Shown here one piece after another: positions 27,840-38,913 of a DNA stretch of 64,000 nt (positions are counted from its first letter, which is position 1; each line of letters begins with the position of its first letter). A program made the position numbers and the translations under genes. The DNA is from Mycobacteroides chelonae (GTDB taxonomy: Bacteria; Actinomycetota; Actinomycetes; Mycobacteriales; Mycobacteriaceae): the NCBI RefSeq assembly GCF_016767715.1, contig NZ_CP050145.1, positions 2,914,001-2,978,000 on the forward strand, written 5' to 3'. Under the pieces are notes generated by a model. The model saw only the letters and a list, made by a program, of their open reading frames with translations, was not told where the DNA came from and searched no databases.

Positions 27840-28760
27840 GTGCCGACCAACGAGCAGCGACGCCAGACTGCCAAGCGCAAGCTGGAGCGACAGCTGGAGA
27901 ACCGTGCAGAGCGCGCCCGTAAGCAGCGGATCTGGGCGATCAGCGGTGCCGCGGTCGTCGCCGTCGTCGTGGCCGTGGCCATCACCGCGTGGCTGGCCAT
28001 CAGCAAGAGCGATAAGACCGATGCGGCTCTGGACGCCTCCACCACCCCGGTCTCCACGGTCGACGCGCCACCAACCTCTTCGTTGCCGACACCCGATGAA
28101 CCGCCCGTCACCGGGCCCGCGCTTCCGAAGTTCGTACCCTCCGCGGAGGTGGGCGCCAACTGCCAGTACCGGCCGGCAGATGCGCCCGCCAAGACCATCG
28201 AGAAGCAGATGCCACGGTCCGGCAAGATCCCAACCGATCCGCCGACCCTCACCGCCAGCATGAAGACCAGCCAGGGCAATATCGGCCTTGTTCTGGACAA
28301 CGCCAAGGCTCCGTGCACGGTGAACAGCTTCGCCAGCCTGGCGCAGGGCGGCTACTTCGACAACACCATCTGCCACCGGATCACCAGCGGCGGGTTGTCG
28401 GTACTGCAGTGTGGCGACCCCAAGGGCACCGGTTCGGGCGGTCCGGGATACGAGTTCGACAACGAGTACCCGACCACTGCGTACAAGGCCGATGATCCGG
28501 CCGCCCAGCAAGCCGTTGTCTATCCGGCCGGCACGTTGGCGATGGCCAATGCGGGGCCAGGGACCAATGGCAGCCAGTTCTTCATGGTCTACAAGGATTC
28601 GAAGCTGCCACCGCAGTACACGGTGTTCGGCACCATCGATAAGACCGGGATGGACACCCTCGCCAAGATCGCCAAGAACGGGATCAAGCCCGGGCCACGT
28701 GGCGCGGGCGATGGCGCACCCGCGCAAGAAGTGAAGATCATCGATTTGCAGCTCGACTGA
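27840..28760 (+). CDS. ppiB: membrane-anchored cyclophilin-type peptidyl-prolyl isomerase
   Basis: 306 residues. A highly basic N-terminus (NEQRRQTAKRKLERQLENR) is followed by one membrane helix (about 31–54), a Pro/Thr-rich linker and a cyclophilin domain from about residue 135 (FCHR-like ICHRITSGG, AMANAGPGTNGSQFFMVYKD, YTVFGTIDKTG). Orientation is probably N-in, with the isomerase outside the membrane. GTG 27840 has AGGAG 7 bases upstream. The beta-lactamase gene begins 1 base after its stop, so the two share a transcript. Confidence 0.9.
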   Translation: MPTNEQRRQTAKRKLERQLENRAERARKQRIWAISGAAVVAVVVAVAITAWLAISKSDKTDAALDASTTPVSTVDAPPTSSLPTPDEPPVTGPALPKFVPSAEVGANCQYRPADAPAKTIEKQMPRSGKIPTDPPTLTASMKTSQGNIGLVLDNAKAPCTVNSFASLAQGGYFDNTICHRITSGGLSVLQCGDPKGTGSGGPGYEFDNEYPTTAYKADDPAAQQAVVYPAGTLAMANAGPGTNGSQFFMVYKDSKLPPQYTVFGTIDKTGMDTLAKIAKNGIKPGPRGAGDGAPAQEVKIIDLQLD

Positions 28761-28761
28761 C

Positions 28762-29631
28762 ATGATCTCGCGTCGCGCAGCACTCGTAGGTGGATTGTCG
28801 GCAGTTGCTCTGGCGGCTGTTGGTTGTTCACAAAGCACCGAAAGCCGAACCTCGCCATCCGAACTCGCCTCCCTCGAAAAGGATTTCGGTGGACGCGTCG
28901 GCGTGTTCGCGCTGGATACGGGTTCGGGCGCCACCCTGGGCCACCGGGCAGATGAACGCTTCCTGATGTGCTCGACCGTGAAGACCTTCATCGTGTCGGC
29001 CATCCTGCACCGCCGCCTGAGTGAACCGGGGTTGCTGGACAAGCGGATTCGGTACGCGCAGTCCGACCTCTTGGAGTGGGCACCGGTCACGTCCCAGCAT
29101 GTGGCCGAGGGCATGACCGTCTCGGAACTGTGCGATGCAACCCTGCGCTACAGCGACAACACCGGCGCCAACCTGTTGATCGCGCAGCTCGGTGGTCCGA
29201 AGCAGACAGAGAAATTCGTTCGGAGCCTGGGCGACAACGTCTCTCGCATGGATCGCACCGAGGATCAGCTGAACGTCCCGGACGGCGATCTGGACACCTC
29301 GACCCCGCAGCAGCTGGTGACCAATCTGCGCAGGCTGGTGCTCGACGAGGGGCTCGATGCGCAGGGCCGTGATCTGCTCACCGACTGGTTGAAGCGCAAC
29401 ACCACCGGCGACCAGTCGATTCGGGCGGGAGTCCCGACGGCATGGACGGTCGGCGACAAGACCGGCAGCGGATTCAAAGGTGAGACCAATGACATCGCGG
29501 TAATCTGGCCGACCGGCCGTGCGCCGATTGTCGTCGCCGTGCTGACGGTCCCCGATGATCCGAAGTCCACTCAGGGCAAGCCGACCATCGCGGCGGCCAC
29601 CCGCATCGCGCTCAAGGCATTCGGCGCCTAG
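28762..29631 (+). CDS. bla: class A beta-lactamase, BlaMab type, exported lipoprotein
   Basis: 289 residues; hydrolyses beta-lactams outside the membrane. The N-terminus has a twin-arginine motif (SRRAAL) and a lipobox ending at Cys22 (AAVGC). Active-site elements are S71-T-V-K74, S131-D-N133, E167 and N171 in RTEDQLN, and K233-T-G235. The SDN (not SDG) motif separates it from M. tuberculosis BlaC and fits the M. abscessus enzyme. ATG 28762 lies 1 base after the ppiB stop, with no separate promoter gap. This gene is the strongest taxonomic marker in the window. Confidence 0.95.
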   Translation: MISRRAALVGGLSAVALAAVGCSQSTESRTSPSELASLEKDFGGRVGVFALDTGSGATLGHRADERFLMCSTVKTFIVSAILHRRLSEPGLLDKRIRYAQSDLLEWAPVTSQHVAEGMTVSELCDATLRYSDNTGANLLIAQLGGPKQTEKFVRSLGDNVSRMDRTEDQLNVPDGDLDTSTPQQLVTNLRRLVLDEGLDAQGRDLLTDWLKRNTTGDQSIRAGVPTAWTVGDKTGSGFKGETNDIAVIWPTGRAPIVVAVLTVPDDPKSTQGKPTIAAATRIALKAFGA

Positions 29632-29656
29632 CCGTCTGGCGCGCCGATAACGGGCG

Positions 29657-32023
29657 TTAGGCGGCCGACGTCACCCGATAAACGTCGTAGACGCCCTCGA
29701 CGTTGCGCACCACGTTGAGAACGTGGCCCAGATGCTTGGGGTCGCCCATCTCAAATGTGAAGCGGCTGATGGCCACGCGATCATTCGAAGTGGTCACCGA
29801 GGCCGACAGGATGTTCACCCGTTCGTCGGCCAGGGCGCGCGTCACATCGGAGAGCAACCGGTGCCGGTCCAGCGCCTCCACCTGGATGGCGACCAGGAAG
29901 ACCGAGGACGCCGACGGCGCCCAATTCACTTCGATGATCCGTTCCGATTGCTGCTGCAGAGATTCGGCGTTGGTGCAGTCGGTACGGTGCACGCTGACTC
30001 CCCCGCCGCGCGTGACGAATCCAAGGATCTGGTCCCCGGGCACCGGGGTGCAGCATTTCGCGAGCTTGGTCAGCACACCCGGTGCGCCCGGGACGGCCAC
30101 GCCCACATCATCGGAACGCCGCTGGCGAATCGGCATGGTCGACGGTGTGGACCGTTCGGCCAGTTCCTCTTCAGCACTGTCCACACCACCGAGCTGAGCG
30201 ACCAGTCGCTGCACGACATGCCGCGCCGACACATGCCCCTCGCCCACCGCGGTGTAGAGCTGCGAGGTGTCCTGGTAGCGCAGCTCGCGGGCCAGCGAGG
30301 CCATACCTTCGCCATTGACCAAGCGCTGCAACGGAAGTCCACCACGGCGCACCTCACGCGCGATCGCGTCCTTACCGGCCTCGAGCGCCTCTTCGCGGCG
30401 CTCCTTTGCGAACCACTGCCGGATCTTCGCCTTGGCGCGCGGCGACACCACAAAGGTCTGCCAGTCGCGTGAGGGACCGGCGTTGGCGGCCTTCGAGGTG
30501 AAGACCTCCACCACTTCCCCGTTTTCGAGCTTGCGCTCCAGCGCCACCAGCCGTCCGTTGACCCGGGCGCCGATGCAGCGATGTCCCACCTCGGTATGCA
30601 CCGCGTACGCGAAGTCGACGGGGGTCGATCCGGCGGGCAAGGTGATGACATCACCCTTGGGGGTGAAGACGAATATCTCCTGCACCGCCAGGTCGTAGCG
30701 CAACGATTCCAGGAACTCGCCCGGGTCGGCGGCCTCACGCTGCCAGTCGAGCAGCTGACGCATCCACGCCATATCGTCGATCTCGGCCGCCGCATGTGAC
30801 TGCGGTACCGCGTTGCGGCCCTTAGCTTCCTTGTACCGCCAGTGCGCGGCAATGCCGTACTCGGCGGTACGGTGCATATCGCGGGTACGGATCTGCACCT
30901 CCAGCGGCTTCCCCTCGGGGCCCACGACAGTGGTGTGCAAGGACTGGTAAACACCGAAACGCGGCTGGGCGATGTAATCCTTGAACCGGCCCGCCATCGG
31001 CTGCCACAGGGAGTGGACCACGCCGACCGCGGCGTAACAGTCACGAATCTCGTCGCACAGAATCCGCACACCCACCAGGTCGTGGATATCGTCGAAGTCA
31101 CGGCCCTTGACGATCATCTTCTGATAGATCGACCAGTAATGCTTGGGTCGCCCCTCAACGGTGGCACTGATTCGCGAACCATTGAGCGTGGCAACGATTT
31201 CCGCGCGCACCTTGGCCAGATAGGTATCGCGCGACGGTGCCCGGTCGGCGACTAGCCGCACGATCTCCTCGTACTTCTTGGGGTGCAGAATCGCGAAGGA
31301 CAGATCTTCGAGCTCCCACTTGACCGTGGCCATACCCAGGCGATGCGCCAGTGGGGCAATGACTTCGAGCGTCTCGCGGGCCTTGCGCGCCTGCTTCTCG
31401 GGCGGCAGGAACCGCATGGTGCGCATGTTGTGCAGCCGGTCGGCGACCTTGATCACCAGCACTCGAGGGTCACGTGCCATCGCGATGATCATCTTGCGGA
31501 TGGTTTCGCCCTCGGCCGCGTTGCCCAGCACCACTTTGTCGAGCTTGGTCACGCCGTCGACCAGGTGGGCGACTTCGGTGCCGAATTCGGTGGTCAGCTG
31601 CTCCAGGCTGTAGCCGGTGTCCTCGACGGTGTCATGCAGGATCGCGGCAACCAGTGTGGTGGTGTCCATGCCCAGCTCCGCCAGGATGTTGGCCACGGCG
31701 ATCGGGTGGGTGATGTAGGGATCGCCCGACTTGCGGAACTGTTCGGCGTGCCGGCTCTCTGCCACCTCGTATGCGCGCTGCAGCACCGAACGGTCGGCCT
31801 TGGGGTAGAACTCGCGATGGACGGCAAGCAGCGGTTCCAGGACCGGGCTGACGGCGCCACGCTGGGCTGTCATCCGGCGGGCCAGCCGGGCCCGCACCCG
31901 GCGCGAAGCACTCATGGTGCCGCTGACCCGCAGCGAATCCGAGGTCGGTGTGGCTGGATCGCTCACGACAGGCAGGGATTCGACCGCGACCTGATTCTCG
32001 CTGGGCGCTTGCTCGTCAGCCAC
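29657..32023 (-). CDS. relA: bifunctional (p)ppGpp synthetase/hydrolase Rel
   Basis: 788 residues; makes and degrades (p)ppGpp in the stringent response. Domains in order: HD hydrolase (residues about 75–220, with [12 protein letters not shown] giving H130-D131), RelA/SpoT synthetase (about 280–400, [18 protein letters not shown]; the RxKD rather than ExDD form fits a bifunctional enzyme), TGS (about 440–505), helical/zinc-finger region (CCTPVPGD) and C-terminal ACT domain. GTG 32023 follows an excellent AGGAGGTG ribosome site. It is the last gene of the yajC–secD–secF–lipoprotein–apt–rel series. Confidence 0.96.
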   Translation of the reverse strand: MADEQAPSENQVAVESLPVVSDPATPTSDSLRVSGTMSASRRVRARLARRMTAQRGAVSPVLEPLLAVHREFYPKADRSVLQRAYEVAESRHAEQFRKSGDPYITHPIAVANILAELGMDTTTLVAAILHDTVEDTGYSLEQLTTEFGTEVAHLVDGVTKLDKVVLGNAAEGETIRKMIIAMARDPRVLVIKVADRLHNMRTMRFLPPEKQARKARETLEVIAPLAHRLGMATVKWELEDLSFAILHPKKYEEIVRLVADRAPSRDTYLAKVRAEIVATLNGSRISATVEGRPKHYWSIYQKMIVKGRDFDDIHDLVGVRILCDEIRDCYAAVGVVHSLWQPMAGRFKDYIAQPRFGVYQSLHTTVVGPEGKPLEVQIRTRDMHRTAEYGIAAHWRYKEAKGRNAVPQSHAAAEIDDMAWMRQLLDWQREAADPGEFLESLRYDLAVQEIFVFTPKGDVITLPAGSTPVDFAYAVHTEVGHRCIGARVNGRLVALERKLENGEVVEVFTSKAANAGPSRDWQTFVVSPRAKAKIRQWFAKERREEALEAGKDAIAREVRRGGLPLQRLVNGEGMASLARELRYQDTSQLYTAVGEGHVSARHVVQRLVAQLGGVDSAEEELAERSTPSTMPIRQRRSDDVGVAVPGAPGVLTKLAKCCTPVPGDQILGFVTRGGGVSVHRTDCTNAESLQQQSERIIEVNWAPSASSVFLVAIQVEALDRHRLLSDVTRALADERVNILSASVTTSNDRVAISRFTFEMGDPKHLGHVLNVVRNVEGVYDVYRVTSAA

Positions 32024-32052
32024 GGTTCACCTCCTACCGCCTAGATTAACGC

Positions 32053-32586
32053 TCAGATCACACGGAGCGCAGTTAATGGCAGCGGCGCCACGACCGCACG
32101 GCCGCCCAGACCAGCGAGTTCCAGAACAACACCGGCGCTGACAACCTCTGCTCCGGCGGTGCTCAAGAGCTTCACTGTCGCCGCGAGCGTGCCCCCGGTC
32201 GCCAGCACATCATCGATGATCGCCACGCGGTGGCCGGTCAGGTCCACCCCGTCAGCGGGAATCTCCAGCGCCGCGGTGCCGTACTCGAGTTCATAGGTCT
32301 GAGAATGCACCGGCGGCGGCAACTTTCCGGCCTTGCGTACCGCCAGGACGCCTACCCCGAGGCGAATCGCCACGGCCGCGCCGAGCAGGAAGCCCCTGGC
32401 GTCGATACCGGCGATGAGCGTGGCACCCGAGGCCGCCTGCGCCAACGCATCGGTGACCTGTGAGAGGCCATCGGCGTCGGCGAACAACGGCGTCAGATCC
32501 TTGAACTGGACCCCGGGCTCGGGGAAGTCGGCGACCTTCCGGGTCAGCCCGTCGATGAGCGCCGTCACGGCGTCGGCCGAGGTCAC
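32053..32586 (-). CDS. apt: adenine phosphoribosyltransferase
   Basis: Salvages adenine to AMP with PRPP. 177 residues; PRPP-binding loop [13 protein letters not shown] at 121–133, and [15 protein letters not shown] and [11 protein letters not shown] blocks typical of APRT. GTG 32586 is chosen because it forms a GTGA overlap with the stop of the upstream lipoprotein gene; the open frame is longer but would run into that gene. The gap to rel is 29 bases. Confidence 0.93.
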   Translation of the reverse strand: MTSADAVTALIDGLTRKVADFPEPGVQFKDLTPLFADADGLSQVTDALAQAASGATLIAGIDARGFLLGAAVAIRLGVGVLAVRKAGKLPPPVHSQTYELEYGTAALEIPADGVDLTGHRVAIIDDVLATGGTLAATVKLLSTAGAEVVSAGVVLELAGLGGRAVVAPLPLTALRVI

Positions 32587-34259
32587 GCGGGCAACACCCA
32601 ACGGTCCATGTTCCAGCCGGTGCCCCACCGGGTGACGCTCGGGGTGGCGGCGTACATCGTCTTGGGTGCGATCAGTACGCGCGGCTGCCGGTACAGCGGC
32701 AGCGTCGGCAGGTCATTCCACAAAATCGCCGAAGCATCGGCGAGCAGCCTGCTCTGATCCCGGGCGTTGGTGGTCACCGCCAAGGCAGCGATGATGCCGT
32801 CGATCTGGCCGTTGGCATAGTTCGCCGGGTTCTTCCCCTCGCGGGAACGCAGGGCGTACGCATCCATGAGCCACGAACCCGTCGATCCACTTCCGGGGGC
32901 TCCGCCGATGGAGCTGAGCAGCGCATCAATCTGGTTGTTCCGCAACGACTGTGGGGTGATCTCGGGCGAGCTGACGTCCTGCACGGTGATTCCGGCGGGT
33001 TCGCAGGCCTGCGCCATGGCGGAGACGATGGCCGCGCGGCGCGGGTTGGGCGCCTGGTATCCCACCCGGACCGTCAGCGGACGATTGGCCGCGGCAGCGC
33101 GGGCCGCGACGGGGTCCGAACGCATGAACCGTCCCGCCTCGGCGGCGGCCTCCACCGAGGCGAACGAGTCCCCGATGCTGGTATCCAGTCGCGCATTCAT
33201 CACCGGCACCCCGGCGATTCCCGCGATGGCATCGCGCGGAGTGCACAGTGCGACCGCCCGGCGCAGGTCGGGAGCTCCGACCGATCCCCCGGCGCCGAAG
33301 ATGAGTTGTTCCACACCGGAACCGGGCTCCTCGGTACGCGCGAACCCGTCAGGCGCGGTGAGCGTCCCGGCTGATCCGGCAGCGACGTCGACAACCTCGA
33401 GATCACCGTCGGACAGCCGCTTTTGCACGTCGATCCCGCTGGGCCACACCGTGACCCGCTTGGTCACCGGCGGGCTCCCCCACCACTTGTCGTTGGCGAC
33501 AAGCACAACCGAACCATCGTCGTTGTATCCGTCGAGCTTGTAGGGCCCTGACGAGGGGAACTTCGAGAGGTCCAGATCGGAGCCCAGATTCCACTGGTTG
33601 TTCCAGAACTCGGCGATCTTCTGCAGTGTCGGAACGTCATTGGCGGAGATGGCGCCGATCAGGTCCGCGCCCCCACCGAGCTTGTCGGCGATCACATGCC
33701 ACGGCAACATCGTGGTGGCGGCGAACAACTGGGTCCAGTCGGTGAAGGCTCGATCCGGCGCGAAGGTCACCCGGGCGGTCTTCTGTCCGGGCTTGCAATC
33801 CACCGTGGAGATGTCGGCGTATCCCGCCGTGCTTGCCGCATCGAAGTCGGGCAGCCTGCCGGATTGCGCGAACCAGGACAGCACCATGTCTTCACAGGTC
33901 ACCGGCTTGCCGTCGGAGTAGACGGCCTTTTCGTTGATGGTGTAGTCGAGCACCAGCGGAATGCGGCCGACGACCTCGACGCTGCCGAAGTCGTGATCAG
34001 CGATCACCTGACCGTCAGGTCCGTGAAAGCCGAACCCGGTGAGCACTCGATTGAAGGCCTGTGCCCCCGCCGAGGCATTCCCCGCGACACTGTTGACGTT
34101 GTACGTCGTCAGGCGGCCATCGACGGCGTAGTCAAGCGTTTTCGCCGCCGAGGTCCAACACGAGGTCAGCAACCCCGCCGCCAGTAGCACCGTGGTCGCG
34201 ATGGCGCCGATTCGAGCGATCCGTCTTGCCCCGGTCCGTGCTGGACTCCGTGAATCCAT
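32583..34259 (-). CDS. family 5 extracellular solute-binding lipoprotein (Rv2585c-like)
   Basis: 558 residues. Signal peptide with lipobox LLTSC (Cys34 lipidated). The body follows the oligopeptide-binding DppA/OppA fold ([36 protein letters not shown]). No permease or ATPase genes are adjacent, so it is an orphan binding protein, as in M. tuberculosis. The start shares one base with the secF stop (TGATG), so it is translated from the sec transcript. Ligand unknown. Confidence 0.88.
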   Translation of the reverse strand: MDSRSPARTGARRIARIGAIATTVLLAAGLLTSCWTSAAKTLDYAVDGRLTTYNVNSVAGNASAGAQAFNRVLTGFGFHGPDGQVIADHDFGSVEVVGRIPLVLDYTINEKAVYSDGKPVTCEDMVLSWFAQSGRLPDFDAASTAGYADISTVDCKPGQKTARVTFAPDRAFTDWTQLFAATTMLPWHVIADKLGGGADLIGAISANDVPTLQKIAEFWNNQWNLGSDLDLSKFPSSGPYKLDGYNDDGSVVLVANDKWWGSPPVTKRVTVWPSGIDVQKRLSDGDLEVVDVAAGSAGTLTAPDGFARTEEPGSGVEQLIFGAGGSVGAPDLRRAVALCTPRDAIAGIAGVPVMNARLDTSIGDSFASVEAAAEAGRFMRSDPVAARAAAANRPLTVRVGYQAPNPRRAAIVSAMAQACEPAGITVQDVSSPEITPQSLRNNQIDALLSSIGGAPGSGSTGSWLMDAYALRSREGKNPANYANGQIDGIIAALAVTTNARDQSRLLADASAILWNDLPTLPLYRQPRVLIAPKTMYAATPSVTRWGTGWNMDRWVLPA

Positions 34260-35524
34260 CAGTGCCGCCGTACGTTCCGCTTACCTTGAGGGCGGGCGCC
34301 GGGCCTGGGTTTCGCTGGTCGCACCGTGGTTGTCGAGGTGTCGGAGGTAGCCAATGCCGCTGCCTTGACCGTCTTGGTTCCCGAGCCGGTATCGGCCAGG
34401 GGCGCGGCGTCCGGCTTGCGGCGGCTCAGCACCTTCTTGGTGTGGCTCGCCACCAGCTCAGTGCGCTCACGCAATGCCACCAACAGCGGGGTCGCGAAGA
34501 AGATGGACGAATACGTGCCCACCAGGATGCCGACAAGCTGAACCAGCGCAAGGTCTTTCAGCGTGCCCACCCCCAGCAGCCAAATGGCCACCACGATGAG
34601 CGAGAGCACCGGGATCACCGAGATGAGGCTGGTGTTGATGGAGCGCATGAAGGTCTGGTTCACGGCCAGGTTGGCGTGCTCGGCGAAGGTACGCCGCGAC
34701 GTGTGCTGGAATCCGTGCGTATTTTCCTCGACCTTGTCGAACACGATCACGGTGTCGTACAAGGAGAATCCGAGGATCGTGAGCAGACCGATCACCGTCG
34801 CCGGGGTGACCTCGAAGCCCACCAGCGAGTACACACCCGCGGTGACCAGCAGGTCGAATACCAGCGCGGCCAGTGCGGCGATGGCCATGTAGCGCTCGTA
34901 ACGTACGGCAATGTAGATACCGGACAGCACCAGGAACACACCCAGCGCCCACAGCGCCTTGTTGGTGATCTGTCCGCCCCAGGTTTCCGATACCGCCGAA
35001 TCGCTGATGGCGTTGATGGACGGCTTGCCGTCAGATCCCTTGGGCGCGAACCGATCGAAGAGCGCCTTGTGGAGCTTCGTCGATTCCTCGTTGTCGAGTG
35101 TCTCGGTGCGAATCTGAATCGAGGCCGAGTCACCGGTTCCCGTGACGACGATCGATTCGGCATCGCGGCCCAGTGTTTGACTGAAGACGTCCTCGGTCTG
35201 CTGGACGGTGGCCTGGCCCTTCGGGAACGACACCTTGGTGCCGCCCTCGAAGTCGATACCGAAGACGAATCCCTTGATCGCGATCGACAAGATCGCGACC
35301 ACCATGAACGCGCCACTGATCGCGAACCACAGGGTGCGCTTGCCGACGACGTCGACGGCACCGGTTCCGGTGTACAGCCGATAGAAGAACCCGTGTTCTG
35401 GTGCCGCAGTGGTGGTTTCCACCGCGCTGGACTTGGCGTCCGTCGCGGTGGCCTTGTCCGTGCCGTCCACGACGTCCTTTTCGGTCCCGTTGCCGTTGCT
35501 CACGGTGTCGTTGCTGGTGCTCAT
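34259..35524 (-). CDS. secF: protein translocase subunit SecF
   Basis: 421 residues. Works with SecD/YajC to drive preprotein export with the proton motive force. It has one N-terminal helix ([17 protein letters not shown]), a periplasmic P1 region starting [12 protein letters not shown], then five helices carrying the RND signatures ([18 protein letters not shown] and the [15 protein letters not shown] region). A charged C-terminal tail of about 70 residues follows the last helix. It starts with ATG 35524 and overlaps secD by 4 bases. Confidence 0.96.
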   Translation of the reverse strand: MSTSNDTVSNGNGTEKDVVDGTDKATATDAKSSAVETTTAAPEHGFFYRLYTGTGAVDVVGKRTLWFAISGAFMVVAILSIAIKGFVFGIDFEGGTKVSFPKGQATVQQTEDVFSQTLGRDAESIVVTGTGDSASIQIRTETLDNEESTKLHKALFDRFAPKGSDGKPSINAISDSAVSETWGGQITNKALWALGVFLVLSGIYIAVRYERYMAIAALAALVFDLLVTAGVYSLVGFEVTPATVIGLLTILGFSLYDTVIVFDKVEENTHGFQHTSRRTFAEHANLAVNQTFMRSINTSLISVIPVLSLIVVAIWLLGVGTLKDLALVQLVGILVGTYSSIFFATPLLVALRERTELVASHTKKVLSRRKPDAAPLADTGSGTKTVKAAALATSDTSTTTVRPAKPRPGARPQGKRNVRRH

Positions 35525-37287
35525 GCGTGTGCCGCCGCCTTACGTTCGCGGGCAATCTGCTGGACCGCGCCGAGCCCGTTGTACACGGGCTTGGACAGGG
35601 TCGCGGACTTGGAGGACAGGTAGACAAGCGGCCACGTCACCAGGAACACCACCACGACGTCCAGGATGGTGGTGAGGCCCAGGGTGAACGCGAAGCCCTT
35701 CACCTGCCCGATGGCCAGGGCGTAGAGCACCACGGCGGCCAGCAGGGTCACCGCGTTGCCCGACAGGATCGTCTTACGGGCACGAGCCCAACCGCGCGGC
35801 ACCGCCGAACGGTAGGAACGGCCTTCTCGTATCTCATCTTTGATGCGCTCGAAGAACACCACGAAGGAGTCCGCGGTGGTGCCGATGCCGATGATCAAAC
35901 CGGCGATGCCGGCCAGGTCCAGGGTGTACGAGATGTACCGGCCCAGCAGGACCAGGATGGCGAACACCATGGCGCCGGAGGCGACCAGGGACAGCGCGGT
36001 CAGGATGCCGAGCACGCGGTAATAGATCAGTGAGTACAGCAGCACAATCGCCAACCCGATGGCGCCCGCGATCAGACCGGCCTTGAGCGAGGTCAATCCG
36101 AGTGTGGCTGAAACGGTTTCGGCATCGGAGGATTCAAACGACAGTGGCAGTGAACCGTACTTGAGCGCCGCGGCGAGCTGCTTGGCCGAGTCCGACGTGA
36201 ACTGCCCGCTGATTTCGGTCTTGCCGCCCGGGATGGGTTCGCGGATGGCCGGAGCGCTGATCACCTTGGAGTCCAACGTGAATGCCGTTTGGGTGCCCTG
36301 CTGCCAATGCGCAGAGGTGTAGTCCGCCCAGACCTTCGCGCCGGTCGGCTTGAATTCCATGCTCACCACATAGATACCGCGCTGCTGGTCGAGTCCGGAA
36401 CTGGCGTCCTTGATCTCTTCCCCGCTGATGATCGACTTGTCCAGCAGGTAGGCGGCCTTGCCACCCTGGCTGTCGTCACCGCAGGTGACCAACGGAAGGT
36501 TCGGATCGTCGTTGCCCGCGAGCGGGTCATCGGGGTCGAAGCAGCGCGAGGACTGAACCTGCAGGGCCAGCATCTGGATCCGCGGATCCTCGCTCTGCCT
36601 GATCTGCTTCTCGAAGTCGATCAGTTGCTTGCGTTCCTCGCCGCTACCCGGCTTGGGCGGCAGATCGGCGGGCGGAGCCGCCGGAGACGTTGTGGCATTC
36701 GGCGTCGCGGGCTGCGTCGCCGGTGCTGGCGGCGGAGGTGGCGGCATCGTGGTGGTTTGCGCCGGATACGGACGAGGCTGCGGTTTCGGTGAAGGCGCCG
36801 CGGGTGCGGGCTTGCCACCGCCGGGCTCCGGTGGTGTCGCCTCCTGGCCGGCGCCGCCCGGCTGACCGCCCTGTGGGGCCCCGGGCTGGGGATTCTCCCT
36901 GGGCTGCGCCGGCACCATCTGAATGACGGGCCGGATGTAGAGCTTGGCGGTCTGACCGAGGTTGCGGGCCTCGCTGCCGTCGTTACCCGGCACGGTGATG
37001 ACGAGGTTGTCGCCATCGATGATGACCTCGGACCCGGAGACGCCGAGTCCGTTGACGCGCGCATTGATGATCTGCTGCGCCTGCGTCAGTGCTTCCTTGG
37101 TCGGCTTGGAACCGTCAGGGGTGCGCGCCGTCAGCGTGACGCGGGTTCCACCCTGCAGGTCGATACCGAGCTTGGGTTTGGCGTGCTTGTCGCCGGTCAG
37201 GAACACCAGCAGGTAAGCGCCAATCAGCAACACCAGGAAGGCAGCTAGATAACGCGCGGGGTGCACAGGGGCCGATGGCGAGGCCAC
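35521..37287 (-). CDS. secD: protein translocase subunit SecD
   Basis: 588 residues. The first helix ([20 protein letters not shown]) is followed by the P1 head ([13 protein letters not shown]), a Pro/Gln/Ala-rich insertion at about residues 127–213 that interrupts the periplasmic domain, then the C-terminal helices with [21 protein letters not shown]. The proline-rich insert is typical of mycobacterial SecD but long. It starts with GTG 37287; yajC lies 67 bases upstream with a stem-loop in between. Confidence 0.96.
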   Translation of the reverse strand: MASPSAPVHPARYLAAFLVLLIGAYLLVFLTGDKHAKPKLGIDLQGGTRVTLTARTPDGSKPTKEALTQAQQIINARVNGLGVSGSEVIIDGDNLVITVPGNDGSEARNLGQTAKLYIRPVIQMVPAQPRENPQPGAPQGGQPGGAGQEATPPEPGGGKPAPAAPSPKPQPRPYPAQTTTMPPPPPPAPATQPATPNATTSPAAPPADLPPKPGSGEERKQLIDFEKQIRQSEDPRIQMLALQVQSSRCFDPDDPLAGNDDPNLPLVTCGDDSQGGKAAYLLDKSIISGEEIKDASSGLDQQRGIYVVSMEFKPTGAKVWADYTSAHWQQGTQTAFTLDSKVISAPAIREPIPGGKTEISGQFTSDSAKQLAAALKYGSLPLSFESSDAETVSATLGLTSLKAGLIAGAIGLAIVLLYSLIYYRVLGILTALSLVASGAMVFAILVLLGRYISYTLDLAGIAGLIIGIGTTADSFVVFFERIKDEIREGRSYRSAVPRGWARARKTILSGNAVTLLAAVVLYALAIGQVKGFAFTLGLTTILDVVVVFLVTWPLVYLSSKSATLSKPVYNGLGAVQQIARERKAAAHA

Positions 37288-37337
37288 GTGTCCGGTCTCC
37301 TTGCTTGTCGAGGGCGGGTCGGGAGGCTTTCAGGGGT

Positions 37338-37360
37338 GAGTAACGGCGGAGCCGTTACTC
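37338..37360. repeat. perfect 10-bp stem-loop between yajC and secD
   Basis: GAGTAACGGC-GGA-GCCGTTACTC forms a perfect 10-base-pair stem with a 3-base loop. It includes the yajC stop codon (37355–37357) and ends 50 bases before the secD start. No T-run follows on the minus strand. It may act as a partial terminator, attenuator or mRNA stability element. Confidence 0.6.
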
Positions 37361-37693
37361 CTTGGTCAGCTCGACCCCGGAGCTCTCGACGTCGCGCGAT
37401 GCCTCGCCAGCGGTGTCATCGGCGTCCTCGGCCTCATCGACGATCTTGTCGCGGATTGCGAGCTTCATCCAGCGCGTCACGACACCCGGCGCGATCTCCA
37501 GGTCCACGGTGTCGTCGGTGACGGCGGCGATGGTGCCCTGCAGGCCGGAGGTGGTGTGCACCCGGTCACCGATCGCCAGGGACTCGTGAAGCTCGATGGT
37601 GGCGTCCAGAGCTTTGCGCTGCCGCCGGTTCGCGAAGAAGAGGAACGCGCCCATAACGAGGATGAGCGGCAAAAAGACGATGATCGATTCCAT
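37355..37693 (-). CDS. yajC: Sec translocase accessory subunit YajC
   Basis: 112 residues. A single N-terminal membrane helix (about 4–21), then the YajC cytosolic domain (RRQRKALDATIELHESLAIGDRVHTTSGLQGTI) and an acidic tail. The start is ATG 37693. It heads the sec transcript; the 149 bases upstream to the ruvB stop contain no gene and should hold the promoter. As I recall, in M. tuberculosis gabT, fadD9 and a PE_PGRS gene occupy this gap; they are absent here. Confidence 0.93.
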   Translation of the reverse strand: MESIIVFLPLILVMGAFLFFANRRQRKALDATIELHESLAIGDRVHTTSGLQGTIAAVTDDTVDLEIAPGVVTRWMKLAIRDKIVDEAEDADDTAGEASRDVESSGVELTKE

Positions 37694-37842
37694 GGCGGCT
37701 TTCGGGATTCTTTCCGTTGGGTCTTCACGAGGTCAGGCAGGGTCTGCGTGAAACAAGCACGCGACAAGTCACCAGTGTGCCATCCGACTCTGTGGAATTG
37801 ACGCGAACCCCGGACCTGCGCGTCCTGGACTCAAGCGTCCTC

Positions 37843-38913
37843 TCAATCGAACAGCCCGGCCTGCCCCAGCACTTGCGGCGGCGGGGTGAGACCCAGATGC
37901 GTCCACGCCAACGCCGTGGCCACCCGCCCGCGCGGCGTTCGCGCGAGCATCCCGGCGCGCACCAGGAACGGCTCGCATACCTCTTCGACGGTGGTCGACT
38001 CCTCCCCGACGGCCACCGCCAAGGTCGACAGCCCCACCGGCCCGCCGCCGAAGCTGCGGGTCAGCGCGGAAAGCACCGCCCGGTCCAGGCGATCCAGCCC
38101 GAGTTCGTCCACGTCGTAGACCTCTAGAGCGGACTTCGCAACGTCCACGGTGATGACGCCGTCGGCACGCACTTCCGCATAGTCACGGACCCGGCGCAAC
38201 AATCGGTTGGCGATGCGCGGGGTGCCGCGCGAACGCCGGGCAATCTCCACGCCCGCGTCGGCTCCCAGCTCAATGCCGAGGATTCCGGCCGATCGGGCGA
38301 GCACGAGTTCGAGCTCTTCGGACTCGTAGAAGTCCATGTGCGCCGTGAATCCGAAGCGATCACGTAGCGGCCCGGTCAGCGACCCCGAACGGGTTGTCGC
38401 GCCGACCAACGTGAAGGGCGCCACCTCCAGGGGGATGGACGTCGCACCGGGGCCCTTGCCAACGACGATGTCGACCCGGAAGTCCTCCATGGCCAGGTAC
38501 AGCATTTCCTCGGCGGGCCGGGCGATGCGGTGAATCTCGTCGATGAAGAGCACATCGTTTTCGACCAGATTGCTCAGCATCGCCGCTAGGTCACCCGCCC
38601 GCTCCAGCGCCGGGCCCGAGGTCACCCGCAGCGAAGAGCCCAGCTCGGCGGCGATGATCATCGCCAGCGAGGTCTTCCCCAGCCCAGGCGGTCCGGACAG
38701 CAGGATGTGATCGGGAGTACCGCCGCGATTTTTCGCACCGGACAACACCAGATCCAGCTGCTCACGCACCCGCGGCTGGCCGATGAACTCCCGCAGCGAC
38801 TTGGGCCGAAGTCCGGCGTCGATATCGTTCTCCCCGACGGTGAGCGCACCAGACAGCTCGGGACCGGCATCGAAGTCGTCCTCCGCGCCATCAAACTCGT
38901 CGAAGCGGCTCAT
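37843..38913 (-). CDS. ruvB: Holliday junction branch-migration helicase RuvB
   Basis: 356 residues. AAA+ motor of the RuvAB complex. Walker A GPPGLGKT at 74–81, Walker [10 protein letters not shown], sensor 1 GATTRSGSL, arginine finger region [14 protein letters not shown] and the C-terminal winged helix ([25 protein letters not shown]). ATG 38913 overlaps the ruvA stop (ATGA). Third gene of the SOS-controlled ruvCAB operon. Confidence 0.97.
   Translation of the reverse strand: MSRFDEFDGAEDDFDAGPELSGALTVGENDIDAGLRPKSLREFIGQPRVREQLDLVLSGAKNRGGTPDHILLSGPPGLGKTSLAMIIAAELGSSLRVTSGPALERAGDLAAMLSNLVENDVLFIDEIHRIARPAEEMLYLAMEDFRVDIVVGKGPGATSIPLEVAPFTLVGATTRSGSLTGPLRDRFGFTAHMDFYESEELELVLARSAGILGIELGADAGVEIARRSRGTPRIANRLLRRVRDYAEVRADGVITVDVAKSALEVYDVDELGLDRLDRAVLSALTRSFGGGPVGLSTLAVAVGEESTTVEEVCEPFLVRAGMLARTPRGRVATALAWTHLGLTPPPQVLGQAGLFD

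Noticed and set aside
34226-35623. Long plus-strand open frame of 465 codons opposite secF
   Set aside because: It is antisense to secF/secD, is rich in His/Arg/Gln typical of shadow frames in high-GC DNA and shows no domain.
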